A stretch of 64,000 nucleotides of DNA from Leptospira gomenensis (GTDB taxonomy: Bacteria > Spirochaetota > Leptospiria > Leptospirales > Leptospiraceae): NCBI RefSeq assembly GCF_004770155.1, contig NZ_RQFA01000073.1, positions 62,001 through 126,000 on the forward strand. The letters are read 5' to 3'. Below the pieces are notes generated by a model. That model saw only the letters and a list, made by a program, of their open reading frames with translations. It made no database searches and had not been told where the DNA came from. This document shows positions 39,555 to 49,278 of the stretch, piece by piece. Numbering within the stretch: the first letter of the stretch is position 1; every line of letters begins with the position of its first letter. The position numbers and the translations under genes are program-made.

Positions 39555-41020
39555 AAACACCCTCGGTTCGAAAAAACATATCTATGAAACTGAATATTCA
39601 AACATTAAAATATTTAACAATTATAATCCTTTTCGGGATTCTACCGCTTTCCGGCGCTCCGGGGGATTTCGTCAAAAACGTGAAAATCCCCCCTTTGGCT
39701 TTTGAATTTCCGGAAATCCAAACCTTTACTTCCGGAAAGGGGACCGAAGTTTTCTTTTTACCCGGCGAAGAATTCCCGCTCAGAAATCTGGAAATCCATA
39801 TCTACGCCGGAATTTTATCCGATTCGGATTTGCCTCCCGAAATTCCGGAGTTGTTTGCGGAAGCGTGGAAACACGGAGGCGTTCCTTCCGCGCCGGGAAG
39901 CGCGTTTTTGGAAACCTTGGAGGGTTACGGGGCAAAGTTGGAAACCGACGCGAATTCTAACAAGATCGTTCTTTCTGTCTCGTATCTCTCCCGTTTCGAA
40001 AAGGAAATCCTTCCGCTTTTGTCCGAATTTTTAACCAAACCGTTGTTAAACGAAGAGGGATTCGCGGTGGCGAAACTCAAATTGGAGGAAGCGATCAAAC
40101 GTAGGAACGATAAAATCCCTGACATCGCCTATCGTAAAACCGCGGAGTTGGTCTATAAGGGAACGGTTTTGGGAAAGACGGTTCAATTGGATTCCCTTTC
40201 GAAACTCAAAGCGGAGGACGTCCGCGACTATTTCCGCGATTCGGTTTCGGTTTCGAGAAGGACGGTACTTTTGACGGGCGACCTTCAAAAAAAGGAAGCC
40301 GTTTCCTTGGTCTCTTTTCTTCTTCCCGATCGGGAGACGGTCCGAACGGAAAAACGCCCGACGATCGACGCACAAACTTTGAAAAAGAATCTGGATTCCC
40401 TTTCCTATCGGATCTTGGGAGTGGATAAGGAAGCGACGCAGAGTATCGTGATGATGGCGGGAATTCTTCCTCCGCACAAGGATCCGGATTTTTACGCGAT
40501 CCAAGTGCTCAACTACATCGTAGGTGGTGGCGGATTTAATTCTTATTTTATGCAGAAGATCCGCTCGGATCGGGGACTCGCGTATTCTTCGAGCAGCGCC
40601 GCGTATTTCGAGCGCGACTACGGAGTGATTTATTTCACGACGCAGACTAAAATCTCCACGACCAAAGAAGTCTTCGATTTAATGAAAGAAATATTAAGCG
40701 AAGAGACGATTTATAAGATACGCGAGGACGAGCTGGAATCCGCGAAACAATCCATAGTCAACCGTTTCATCTTTCAATTCGCGGATAAGATGGGGATTCT
40801 ACACAACACTCTCCGTTTTAAGGAACACGATATGCCCGCGGATTATCTGAAACGATATCGGGATCGTATCCAAGCGGTCACACTTTCCGATCTTCGTCGT
40901 GTGGGAAAAAAATACTTCTTACATTCCTCCGCGAAAACGATCCTTACGGGACCGAAGTCGCTTTATAAGGATTGGGGCGACGGCGTGAAAACGGTCGCTC
41001 CCGAGGACGGGATCCCGTAA
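39551..41020 (+). CDS. M16-like peptidase partner, zinc motif absent
   Basis: Protein of 489 aa with an M16 fold but no HxxEH: where the motif should be, the sequence reads [21 protein letters not shown]16 domain signatures remain ([18 protein letters not shown] [43 protein letters not shown]). Such proteins act as non-catalytic partners that form the closed chamber with the active subunit (cf. mitochondrial processing peptidase alpha). N-terminal signal peptide after start 39551 (ATGA overlap with the active subunit) or 39584. The pairing of two genes supports a heterodimer. Confidence 0.85.
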
Positions 41021-41848
41021 GTGTATTGTAAGTTTCAGCACAAACAATATCATTTCGAAGGAATTTCGGAAGGAGGAATCCGCACCTCGATTTATCTTCC
41101 TTCCTTGAGTTTGATGTTCGATATCGGAGCGCAAAATCCGAACCGGATCCACTTGGAGAATCTTCTTCTTACACATTCGCATCTGGATCATTCTTCGGGA
41201 ATCCCGTACTACATCTCGCAAAGGTCCCTGCGAAAGTTAAAACCTCCTAAGATCTATCTTCCTTCCGCGGTCGAAGAGCCTATGCGGAAAATTCTCGAAC
41301 TCTATTCCCAAATCGAGGATTTCCCGTATCGTTACGAAATGTTCGGCGTGAATCCGGGAGATAGGATAGACTTGGACGCTCATCATTTTTTTTCTCCCCA
41401 CAAAACGTTTCATCGGGTTCCTTCGCAGGGTTATACGATCTATGAACGGCGTAAAAAATTGAAGGAACGATTTCGGTCTCTGGATAAGGAAGAATTGAAC
41501 AAAGCCCTAAAGGAAAACGAGGAGGTTTCGGAACCGAGCGAAACTCCGGTCATCAGTTTTTCCGGAGACACTAAGATAGAATACGTTCTAGAAAACGAAG
41601 ATGCGGCGAATTCTAATATTCTATTTATTGAATGTACTTACATCGACAAGGAACGAGACGTCGCTAAGGCGCGGGAATGGGGGCACACACATCTCGACGA
41701 AATTCTCGGCAATTTGTCCGCGTTTAAAAACGAGAAGATCGTCCTGATTCATTTTTCGAAACGTTATTCCATTTCTTATATCCGGGAAACGTTGGCGAAA
41801 CGGATTCCGGAAAACGAAAAACATAGGTTCCATCTTTTTCTACCATGA
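41021..41848 (+). CDS. MBL-fold metallo-hydrolase, RNase Z-like
   Basis: Metallo-beta-lactamase-fold hydrolase, 275 aa, GTG start right after the preceding stop. The metal-binding [10 protein letters not shown] (H52, H54, D56, H57) is intact, with FSGDTK and the C-terminal IHFSKRY matching the ribonuclease Z/ElaC branch, though the DSCTYG variant characteristic of RNase Z is not evident. Substrate could be RNA 3' ends or a small ester. Coupled to the O-methyltransferase gene by a 4-base overlap. Position among secreted-protease genes suggests shared transcription only. Confidence 0.8.
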   Translation: MYCKFQHKQYHFEGISEGGIRTSIYLPSLSLMFDIGAQNPNRIHLENLLLTHSHLDHSSGIPYYISQRSLRKLKPPKIYLPSAVEEPMRKILELYSQIEDFPYRYEMFGVNPGDRIDLDAHHFFSPHKTFHRVPSQGYTIYERRKKLKERFRSLDKEELNKALKENEEVSEPSETPVISFSGDTKIEYVLENEDAANSNILFIECTYIDKERDVAKAREWGHTHLDEILGNLSAFKNEKIVLIHFSKRYSISYIRETLAKRIPENEKHRFHLFLP

Positions 41849-42552
41849 GCAAAGGAAGTCCTCCCGGCAAATACGGGACCTCAGTGTTTCGGGAAGGTCT
41901 GGAGGAAAAAATAGACGACGATCTCGTGGTTCGTCCGATTTCGATCCTTTACGAGATGGAGAACGACGCGGCAAAGGAAGGAGTTCCCGTTTTGACTCCG
42001 GCGTCCGGATCCGTTTTGAAGTTTCTCGTGGAAGCCGAACAACCCGACGAAATTCTCGAGTTGGGAACCGGATACGGCATCTCCCTTTTTTGGATGGCCT
42101 GCGGTTTAAAAAAAACGGCGAAGATCGTTTCCTTAGAACGGGAAATTTTTTATATCGCGAAGGTGCGATCGTATCTGGAAAAACATCCCTTCGGAGATCT
42201 GGACGTTCATCTGATTAAAACACATTGTCTTCAGTTCCTCAAGGAATCCGAAGAGAACGAAAAAACCTCGTGGTCCGGAAAATTCGTTTTTATAGATTGT
42301 GACAAGGTTTTGTATCCGGAAATTTTTAGAATCCTTTCCCGTTTGAAACCGGCAGTTGCTGTGTTCGACAACGTGCTTTGGCACGGAAGAATTTTCGAAT
42401 CAGACAGACAAGCTCCTTCCGATCTCGCCGTGCGGGAATTTTGGGACGAGTTAAAACGCTCTGGATTTTCTCACACACTTTTTCCTGTCGGGGACGGTCT
42501 TCTTCATATCCGTTTCGTTGAGTCCGCGGACTCCGATCATAACCGAGATTAA
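41845..42552 (+). CDS. Class I SAM-dependent O-methyltransferase
   Basis: Methyltransferase of 235 aa of the O-methyltransferase/catechol type. SAM motif [17 protein letters not shown], motif II VSLERE, and [18 protein letters not shown] with the metal-binding acidic residue match the family; the substrate is unknown. Overlaps the MBL gene by four bases. The C-terminal [12 protein letters not shown] is typical. Cytoplasmic, no signal. Confidence 0.85.
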   Translation: MSKGSPPGKYGTSVFREGLEEKIDDDLVVRPISILYEMENDAAKEGVPVLTPASGSVLKFLVEAEQPDEILELGTGYGISLFWMACGLKKTAKIVSLEREIFYIAKVRSYLEKHPFGDLDVHLIKTHCLQFLKESEENEKTSWSGKFVFIDCDKVLYPEIFRILSRLKPAVAVFDNVLWHGRIFESDRQAPSDLAVREFWDELKRSGFSHTLFPVGDGLLHIRFVESADSDHNRD

Positions 42553-42560
42553 AATACTAG

Positions 42561-42587
42561 TTGCGTTTTATGACGCTGTGTTATACT
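42561..42587 (+). promoter_or_regulatory. Weak promoter candidate
   Basis: TTGCGT and TATACT separated by 15 bases, 19 bases ahead of the start of the secreted helical protein; the short spacing makes it uncertain. The TAGGAGA ribosome site of that gene follows directly. Confidence 0.3.
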
Positions 42588-42605
42588 TCCGCGTAGGAGA
42601 TTCCA

Positions 42606-43379
42606 ATGTCATTAAAAAGTTTCCAGAGTGTTTTCGCGATCCTGTTCCTCGTTTCGGTTTCGGTTTCGGTTTCCGCTCAATCGGCACCATCCAAGGACGA
42701 AGTCAAAGGAAGCGAACTCGCAAGCGCAGCCGCCGATCCTAAATACCAAGGCGATTATCTGGAGGAATTTCACTACGCGAGAACCTTGGATTCTCTGAAA
42801 GAAAGAGTGAAAAACGACATTCACGCGCTTGCCACCGTGACCAAAAATTTCGGTTCGAGCGTTCAGGGATCCAACGAAGAGTTGAATTCGATCTGGAAAC
42901 AATACAACGACGCGCTTCATTATTATTACCGAAGACAATACGTCGTCGCGGGAAGAAAAATGCGCGAAACGACGGAAACGATGGATAAACTCTACAACAA
43001 ATTCTCCGACCAATACAACAAACGTACGGATCAACTTCTGGGCGAATGTGCGGATACGATCGTAGGAATCGAACAAAGTCAAGGAACTCAGGTGAACAAT
43101 TCGGCGGCGAGAAGTCGGGAGATATCGGCCAACCACCATAAACTTCAGATCGCCTATTATCAGATGATCCAGGCGGATCGTATGCGTAGGGATTCGAGGT
43201 ATAAGGATTCCCTAATTCATTTCCGTTTGGCGAAGGAATACGGAATCTCCATCCTAAGCAAATTGAAATCGGATGAGGAAAGCAAAAATATCCGCGAAAA
43301 ATACAAGGTGGATTTAAGCGACAATAGAAATATGGTTTTCGCGGAAGGCGGAGAAAATAAGGACCCGCAGAAAAAATAG
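42606..43379 (+). CDS. Exported helical protein, unknown
   Basis: Secreted protein of 257 aa: signal peptide [20 protein letters not shown] with cleavage near SVSA-QSAP, then an almost entirely helical, Lys/Glu/Asp-rich mature part with TPR-like or coiled-coil character ([35 protein letters not shown]). The last 30 residues are charged. TAGGAGA precedes the ATG. It is followed by a cell-wall amidase gene whose GTG overlaps the stop, so a role in envelope maintenance is plausible. Family not recognised. Confidence 0.65.
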   Translation: MSLKSFQSVFAILFLVSVSVSVSAQSAPSKDEVKGSELASAAADPKYQGDYLEEFHYARTLDSLKERVKNDIHALATVTKNFGSSVQGSNEELNSIWKQYNDALHYYYRRQYVVAGRKMRETTETMDKLYNKFSDQYNKRTDQLLGECADTIVGIEQSQGTQVNNSAARSREISANHHKLQIAYYQMIQADRMRRDSRYKDSLIHFRLAKEYGISILSKLKSDEESKNIREKYKVDLSDNRNMVFAEGGENKDPQKK

Positions 43380-44788
43380 TGAGTCTTTTTCGGAATCTTC
43401 TTTATTATTCAATTTTTATAATATTCTTAATTTCCGTTTCCGGGACCGTGGTGACGGCCGGACCGGAACGGACAACCGACTCGGAACTTCCACCTCCGGA
43501 AACTCCGGTCAAAATTTTCAAAGTCGTTTTGGATCCGGGGCACGGAGGAGTGGATCTAAAACCCAAAGAGGATCACGGGGACAAATACGATCCGATTTCG
43601 GACAAATATCTGGAACTTTATAAGTCTGGCGCTTCCGCAAGGGGAAGAAAGGAACGCTCCGTCGTATTAGAACTTTCTAAAGAGCTTAAGGAAATTTTGG
43701 ATCTTACCAAAACGCCCGAGGGATTTTCCACGTTTCGCTCGTATATGAAATCGTTTACGAACGAGGAAATTCCGTGGGTGCGTATCGACTCCGTGATGAC
43801 TCGTACCGAAAACGCGGAGGAGAGGGATTATTCCGCAAACGAAGATCCGAACGCGGCGTATCGTCTTTTCGATTATCCCGATAAAAAGACTAAAAAGATC
43901 AGACCGGGAAGGATTTCGTTTATCAATCGGGAGAAGCCGCATCTCGTCGTGTCGCTTCACCTGAATCCTAGTTATAAGGAACATCCTGGAGGTATGGCCG
44001 CGGTTCTTTCTCCGTCGTATCGCACCTTCTACGTGTTGAAGGGTATTTCCGAAGGTCGATTTTCCGAAGAAAAATTCACGAGTTCCCCTTGGAGTGAATG
44101 GATGGTCTTTAAAGAAGGTTGGTCCAAATTGCAGAACGCGGTCGCGGACGCTTGGATTTATTTTCACGGTTATTGGCCCACTCGTTCCGGAAAAAAAACG
44201 GATCTTTCCGCCTTCGAAGGTTATCGTCAGAATATGATTACTTGGAAGTATAAGGACCTTCCCGGCTGGGAGGAATTAGCGAAGTTGGGAGGTAAAGGAC
44301 CCTATTCCAAAACTCACAAAAGTTTTTCTGCGGAAGGGAAGTTTTGGGAAAGGGAAAAAAGCGATCCGGAACTCTGGAGAAGAGAGGATGGCCGAGAAGG
44401 TTTCGGCGGAGACAATCATTACGCATCCGCAGAATTGATGCGTTTCGTTCAATACGGGTTGAGAAAAAGAAAAACCGAAGAGGAATATCCGGAACCGGGA
44501 CCCATCAACAAACCGTATCTTTCTACATACGCTTTACCCACCTTCATCAACGCGATTTCGGCTTATCTTGAAATCGGTTATATCGACAAGGAAAAGGATA
44601 TGACTTTGATGACTAAGCGTAAAAAAGACGTCGCTATTTCTTTGGCAGCGGGAATTTATTCTTTGGCGCAGGGGATCAAGATCAGGCAGCAGGATTATCC
44701 GTATGTTCCGGCGGGTAAAAAAATCAACTGGAAACGTTACGAAAATCTTAAAGACGGAACGAATTACTTTCAGATAGTGAGCGAGTGA
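43379..44788 (+). CDS. N-acetylmuramoyl-L-alanine amidase-like protein, GTG start
   Basis: Exported peptidoglycan hydrolase of the amidase_3 family, 469 aa. After a signal sequence (to about residue 27), [20 protein letters not shown] gives zinc His56, [15 protein letters not shown] the next part, and [18 protein letters not shown] the third ligand region. It is longer than E. coli AmiC and has an insert of about 100 residues in the middle and a C-terminal helical domain. The GTG start overlaps the upstream gene's stop by one base. Cleaves the stem peptide from MurNAc. Confidence 0.85.
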   Translation: MSLFRNLLYYSIFIIFLISVSGTVVTAGPERTTDSELPPPETPVKIFKVVLDPGHGGVDLKPKEDHGDKYDPISDKYLELYKSGASARGRKERSVVLELSKELKEILDLTKTPEGFSTFRSYMKSFTNEEIPWVRIDSVMTRTENAEERDYSANEDPNAAYRLFDYPDKKTKKIRPGRISFINREKPHLVVSLHLNPSYKEHPGGMAAVLSPSYRTFYVLKGISEGRFSEEKFTSSPWSEWMVFKEGWSKLQNAVADAWIYFHGYWPTRSGKKTDLSAFEGYRQNMITWKYKDLPGWEELAKLGGKGPYSKTHKSFSAEGKFWEREKSDPELWRREDGREGFGGDNHYASAELMRFVQYGLRKRKTEEEYPEPGPINKPYLSTYALPTFINAISAYLEIGYIDKEKDMTLMTKRKKDVAISLAAGIYSLAQGIKIRQQDYPYVPAGKKINWKRYENLKDGTNYFQIVSE

Positions 44789-45309
44789 TTCCCATTCGTT
44801 CCTACAATTCCTTAAATTACCTTTCCATCCTTTTTCTTTCACACTTTCCTAATATGCGGTAGCCAATTCGCAAGATAGTCGTCCCGGTTTTTTCCGAAAA
44901 ACTCGTAGCGTAAGAATCCGTTTAACGTGCGATGTTTCCCGCTGCTTTTAGACAAACTTTCTTGGATTATCTCCGTGTGTTTTCTATCTTTATATTCCAA
45001 AATTGTCATGTAGAAATTGAAGTTTTTTGACAATTTAAACGTAGCGTAATCGTTCAAATTCATCGTTTTATCCCAAGATTTCCGTTTGTGATGAAAATCA
45101 AATCGCTCCTCAAACTATGACTTTCGAATTCGAAAATTCGCATATACTCATAGATTTTTACAACGATTCCGCCATCAGGGTTTTTATCCCGCCCTTTCCA
45201 TCTATCCATTTTTCGGGAAGGAGAAGGATCTCTTATGTTTTGATGCGTGAGTGCGCGGAATTTCGCTCGTAAGAAAAGGAGTCGTTTGGTATATGTCGTT
45301 TTAAAAAAT
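44789..45309. other. Intergenic region with one doubtful small frame
   Basis: 521-base gap between the amidase and a lipoprotein gene. On the minus strand a 74-codon frame (44839-45063, MNLNDYATFKLSKNFNFYMT start) is open, but there is no clear ribosome site and no recognised family; it could be a fragment of a decayed gene. The rest is AT-rich without obvious hairpins. Confidence 0.4.
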
Positions 45310-45894
45310 ATGATTCACTATAAAACCGTATTCGCGCTGATTTTCGTTTTTTGTTCCTGCAAGGGAAGTTTTTTATACTGGAAAACGATTCCTCACGAAA
45401 TAAAAACTTTACAAAAGAATTATATACGTTTCCGTCTCCCGCGCAACATAGTGGACGGAAAGGAAGGGATCATCTCCGATAAATATTACGTGAAAGTGTT
45501 CTGGGAGGAAGCCGACGGTCCCTTTCACCGTTTTTTATTGATCAATCCGGATCGGGGTTCGGGTCTTTGGGATAAATGGTTCGGCGAAGACCACTTCGTT
45601 TTTTATCCGGACTGCGATTATAGGATCGATATTCCCGGAGGCGAGAATAGTTTCAAGATCGAGATCGCAAAAGTAAGATCGTATAACGGCTTTCATACGG
45701 AAAAAGAAGTTCGACTTTTTATTCCTTACGATCATTCGATTTTCGTTTCTCTGCTGATCGAACCGAATTTATCTTCCGCCGATACGATCGCTCGGAAGGA
45801 AGTGCGTCCTCTTAATTCCCGAATCAGGATTCACGCGGAGGTCGGGCCTAACCCGAATCCAGATGCCGATTTTTCGTGCGAAGTTGCGGAATGA
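45310..45894 (+). CDS. Lipoprotein, unknown family
   Basis: Predicted lipoprotein of 194 aa: signal sequence MIHYKTVFALIFVFCSC with the lipobox FCSC (Cys16/17 region). The ATG at 45310 gives this signal peptide; the frame is open earlier without it. The mature part is beta-strand rich (YVKVFWEEADGPFHRFLLIN, FKIEIAKVRS) with a Cys near the end. I do not recognise the family. It is a single-gene unit followed by another exported unknown. Confidence 0.6.
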   Translation: MIHYKTVFALIFVFCSCKGSFLYWKTIPHEIKTLQKNYIRFRLPRNIVDGKEGIISDKYYVKVFWEEADGPFHRFLLINPDRGSGLWDKWFGEDHFVFYPDCDYRIDIPGGENSFKIEIAKVRSYNGFHTEKEVRLFIPYDHSIFVSLLIEPNLSSADTIARKEVRPLNSRIRIHAEVGPNPNPDADFSCEVAE

Positions 45895-46065
45895 AATATT
45901 TCCCGTAAGGAATGAAATCCGAAATCTTCGTAAAATCATTGTTTTGCGATTCCTTTTCCGTTTTGAAGTTGTGGCGGACGTATTCAGGGATTCTTTTGGA
46001 ATGAAAGCTGTATTTACTTTTTCATTTTGAATGTTTTCGGCCGCTTAAAATTCTCGGAGAATGAT

Positions 46066-46803
46066 ATGGATCGATTTTTTAAAAACTCTGGTTTGTTTTT
46101 ACTGATACAAGTTTTTTCGACATTTTGTCTTTCCGCTTTGCCGAAAGAAATGCCCGAGGATTTTTATCTGGAATTCCACAGGGACGGCGGTATGCGTCCG
46201 GATCATACGGAAATTTATTTCAATCGTGGGATTTCGCATATCAAAGAAAGAAAGGACGGAAAGGAAAAGATCGTTTATTTTAACACAGACCTATCCCTGT
46301 TGAAAAGTCTGTACGAATCCCTTTTGGAGAATCGTTTCGACCGGATCGGAACGAGAACGGAAACGATTTATGATCGCGGCGGTGAAAGCGTTCAAGTTCG
46401 CGCCGACCGTAAAACGTATAACAAGTCCGATTCTGGTATGACGCTGATTCAACCTTATTGGAGAAAAAACTTTAAGAACGTGCTCGATGCAGTACAGAAT
46501 TCGAAACGATCCGTGATGGACGGAGCGTTTAAAGTTCCTTTCGCGCTTACGTGGAAGGAGTTTAAAGAGCCGCTTTCGTTACAGATCGATTCCGAGACGA
46601 GGAGCGTCTTTTACCGGTATCACGTTTCTCCTTTTGAGATTCGAAACGTCGAATTTTTCTTCCTACCCGGAAAATACAAACTAGAGTTCGAATTTCACGA
46701 AGACAAAGCCAAATTTCACAGACATGTCTTCGAGTTCGAAGTCGTTCCGGATTCGGGTCCTTTGTCCCTGATTTGTAGTCCGGAAGGCTGCGTCCGAGGT
46801 TAA
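46066..46803 (+). CDS. Exported protein, unknown family
   Basis: Secreted protein of 245 aa. Start 46066 (GGAGA upstream) gives the signal peptide MDRFFKNSGLFLLIQVFSTF; cleavage near LSA-LPKE. The mature part is soluble and mixed alpha/beta: DFYLEFHRDGGMRPDHTEIYF, LSLQIDSETRSVFYRYHV and a C-terminal segment with two Cys in LSLICSPEGCVRG. A TTG at 46027 is an alternative start. No family recognised; the paired C-terminal Cys suggests a disulfide. Confidence 0.6.
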   Translation: MDRFFKNSGLFLLIQVFSTFCLSALPKEMPEDFYLEFHRDGGMRPDHTEIYFNRGISHIKERKDGKEKIVYFNTDLSLLKSLYESLLENRFDRIGTRTETIYDRGGESVQVRADRKTYNKSDSGMTLIQPYWRKNFKNVLDAVQNSKRSVMDGAFKVPFALTWKEFKEPLSLQIDSETRSVFYRYHVSPFEIRNVEFFFLPGKYKLEFEFHEDKAKFHRHVFEFEVVPDSGPLSLICSPEGCVRG

Positions 46804-46881
46804 TAAAAATTCGGGCGGATAAATTCCGTTTTTTAATGTAATAAGTTTAAAATATTCAAATATTCTATTTTAAAAATATTC

Positions 46882-48471
46882 TCAATTTCTTAATTCCTTG
46901 AGGATGTCCGCCGACCCGGAAACGGCCAGGGCGGCCGCGAGTCCTCCCATCATCGCCCCGGCAACACCGGGAGAAGCGGCGTCGGCCCCCGTAAGATATA
47001 GACCTTCGATAGGAGTTTTCACGTTAAACCACGGACATCGTTCGCGTTGGTATCGTTCCGGTACACAAGCCATTCCGTAGATGGCCCCGTCCGGGTGAGA
47101 GGTGAAATGTTCGTTCGTGACGGGGGTCGATAGTTCCGAGTATTCGACGGTTGCGCGGATGCCCGGAAATCTGGATTCCAAAGTGGAAAGAATCCTTTCG
47201 GTAATTTTCTCCTTTAGTAATTTATAATCTTCTCCCCTTTTTTTCCAGGGTTCCGATTTCCATTTGGAAAAGTTTTCGTAATCGGTGAAAGTGATTACGT
47301 CCATCGTATGACTTTTTGCCTCGGGATTTTTAAGACTAGGAAAGGACAGATACAGATTGGGGATTTCACCTTCGTTTCCTAACCAATCGTTTCTTTCCGA
47401 AAAATTCCGGTCGTGGTCGCTGGAAGAGAAGATCCAATAATTTTCTCCTTTGAAACCGAAACGGGCGGGGCTTTCGGTTAAACCCAGATAAAGACAGACG
47501 CTCGTGGTCATTTTTTCTTTATTATAAAATTCTTTTATACGTTCTCGAAAAGGGATCGGATAACTTTCCGGAATCAATTTCGTATACGTAGGATAAGCTC
47601 CAGCGCAGGAGACGATTACCGGCGCGTAAAAATCCCTTTGCGATCCGCTTCCTCTCAACGCTTGAGCTTTGACCCCGACGACTTTCCCTTCGCTTATCAA
47701 AATCTCTTTCGCTTCTACGGAGGAAAGAACCACTCCGCCTTGTTCTTCCAAAATAGGCTCGATCGCTTCGAAAATCTTTCCGGCGCCCCCAATCGGATAA
47801 TAACCGCCGTTTAGATAATGTTGAACCAAAGTGGCGTGCATCGCGAACGCGACCTTACCGGGAGGCAAACCGTAATCTCCCCATTGTGCAGCGAGAATCC
47901 CTTTCAGGTTTTGGTCTTTGAAGTTTGCGTCGAGATAATCCTTTAAAGTGATTCCGTTTTCTTTTCCTAAAAGACCGGATACTGAATCCAAAGGAGGAGG
48001 GGACAATCTCATCATGATGGACTTTCCGAAGAGATTAGAGGTCTTTTTTATATCTCGAAAATAACGTTCGATCGCTTCGTTTTCTTCCGGAAATTTTTGT
48101 TTGAGATCTTGTTTGAACGTTTCGGGATTTCCGTAGATATCGAAAGCCCCGGAAGGAAAGATGAGTCTTTCGAAAGGTTCGGGCATACGCTTCCATTGAA
48201 CTTTTTTTCTCGTAATTTTATCCGAAATTTTTCGGCAAAGACCGTCTTCTTGCATATCTCCCACATAGTGGATTCCGACGTCCCAATGATACTTACCTTG
48301 TTTCCTCTGGAATTCGTGCGTAAAGCCGCCCGGTTGAAAATGTTTTTCCAATACCAGAACTTTTTTGCCGTAGGACTGGGCGAGTAGGCTCGCAGTGCAT
48401 AAACTTCCCATTCCGGAACCTATAAATATTACGTCGAATTCGTTCCCTATCTGATCTATATTCATTGACAA
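46882..48471 (-). CDS. FAD-dependent oxidoreductase (RetSat/CrtI-like)
   Basis: FAD-binding oxidoreductase, 529 aa. N-terminal Rossmann motif DVIFIGSGMGSLCTASLLAQ, VLVLEKHFQPGGFTHEFQ and WDVGIHYVGDM are typical of the phytoene-desaturase/carotenoid-isomerase/RetSat group, which reduces or isomerises C=C bonds of polyenes or lipids. C-terminal GLYLTGADAASPGVAGAMMGG completes the FAD fold. It is divergent from a TetR regulator with only 77 bases between the starts, so TetR control is likely. Natural substrate is not evident. Confidence 0.88.
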   Translation of the reverse strand: MSMNIDQIGNEFDVIFIGSGMGSLCTASLLAQSYGKKVLVLEKHFQPGGFTHEFQRKQGKYHWDVGIHYVGDMQEDGLCRKISDKITRKKVQWKRMPEPFERLIFPSGAFDIYGNPETFKQDLKQKFPEENEAIERYFRDIKKTSNLFGKSIMMRLSPPPLDSVSGLLGKENGITLKDYLDANFKDQNLKGILAAQWGDYGLPPGKVAFAMHATLVQHYLNGGYYPIGGAGKIFEAIEPILEEQGGVVLSSVEAKEILISEGKVVGVKAQALRGSGSQRDFYAPVIVSCAGAYPTYTKLIPESYPIPFRERIKEFYNKEKMTTSVCLYLGLTESPARFGFKGENYWIFSSSDHDRNFSERNDWLGNEGEIPNLYLSFPSLKNPEAKSHTMDVITFTDYENFSKWKSEPWKKRGEDYKLLKEKITERILSTLESRFPGIRATVEYSELSTPVTNEHFTSHPDGAIYGMACVPERYQRERCPWFNVKTPIEGLYLTGADAASPGVAGAMMGGLAAALAVSGSADILKELRN

Positions 48472-48491
48472 AATTTCCCCCGGGCAATAAT

Positions 48492-48548
48492 GTTAACGGT
48501 TATTACATTTGTGTATTAACTAAATACTTTTATGTGATAATCGTCAAC
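48492..48548. promoter_or_regulatory. Inverted repeat, candidate TetR operator
   Basis: Arms GTTAACGGTTATTAC (48492-48506) and GTGATAATCGTCAAC (48534-48548) pair with 12 of 15 matches and are 27 bases apart. The right arm directly abuts the ATG of the TetR gene, so binding could block that gene and the divergent oxidoreductase gene together. Confidence 0.5.
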
Positions 48549-49181
48549 ATGAAAAATGTCCCGGAAAAAAATTCATATCACCACGGCGATCTCAAGCGGG
48601 CGCTTTTGGACGCTTCTTTGCGGATTCTTAAGGAAGAAGGTTACAAAGCCTTGAGTCTGCGAAAGGCCGCGGCGACGGCCGGAGTCAGTCAATCCGCGCC
48701 TTATCGGCATTATGCGGATTTAGAGGCGTTGTATGCCGATATCGCCGAGGAGGGCTTTCGATCCCTTTCCGAGCGCCAAAGAAAATTACAAGCCAGGTAT
48801 AGAAAAAAACCTCTGCTTCTGTTTCGGGAGTCGGGAGTGTGTTACGTGGAATTCGCGCTCGAATTTCCGGATCTGTTTCGGATCATGTACGGAAATCAGA
48901 TAGAAAGTCATTCCAAATATAAATCCTTAGTCAAAACGGAAGACGACTCTTTCCAGATTATCGTGGAAATAATACGCGATTGTCAGCGCGCCGGCGTACT
49001 ACATACCGAAGACGTACTCGCTTCCGCTATGTCTGCTTGGACCATGGTTCACGGTATCGCTGTCCTTCTTGCGGGAAAACAAGTGATGTTCCGCTCCGTC
49101 GATCTTAAGAAGGCGAGAAAGATCACGAAAGAGCTGATTCATTTTCTTTATACCGGGATGAAAGCCGGAACTTCCCTTTAA
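48549..49181 (+). CDS. TetR family transcriptional regulator
   Basis: HTH repressor of 210 aa. The DNA-binding helix pair is ILKEEGYKALSLRKAAATAGVSQSAPYRHYADLEALYADI, typical TetR_N; the ligand-binding C-terminal half is variable (DLFRIMYGNQIESHSK, IRDCQRAGVLHTEDVLASAM, the TetR_C_33-like pattern). ATG at 48549 is preferred over an earlier in-frame start at 48465 that would overlap the operator region. Divergent from the oxidoreductase gene. Probable ligand-responsive repressor of it. Confidence 0.9.
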   Translation: MKNVPEKNSYHHGDLKRALLDASLRILKEEGYKALSLRKAAATAGVSQSAPYRHYADLEALYADIAEEGFRSLSERQRKLQARYRKKPLLLFRESGVCYVEFALEFPDLFRIMYGNQIESHSKYKSLVKTEDDSFQIIVEIIRDCQRAGVLHTEDVLASAMSAWTMVHGIAVLLAGKQVMFRSVDLKKARKITKELIHFLYTGMKAGTSL

Positions 49182-49278
49182 ACGAAAAAACTTTAATCGG
49201 AATCGAATTTTCCGAATCCTTAAATTAGTTTTCCATTTGCAAATCGTGCGGCGTCCTTCATTCTGTCGGGACAGATTC

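Noticed and set aside
44839..45063. Small minus-strand gene of 74 codons
   Set aside because: Plausible composition but no ribosome site and no match to a family I know. Mentioned only as a doubtful frame in the intergenic entry.
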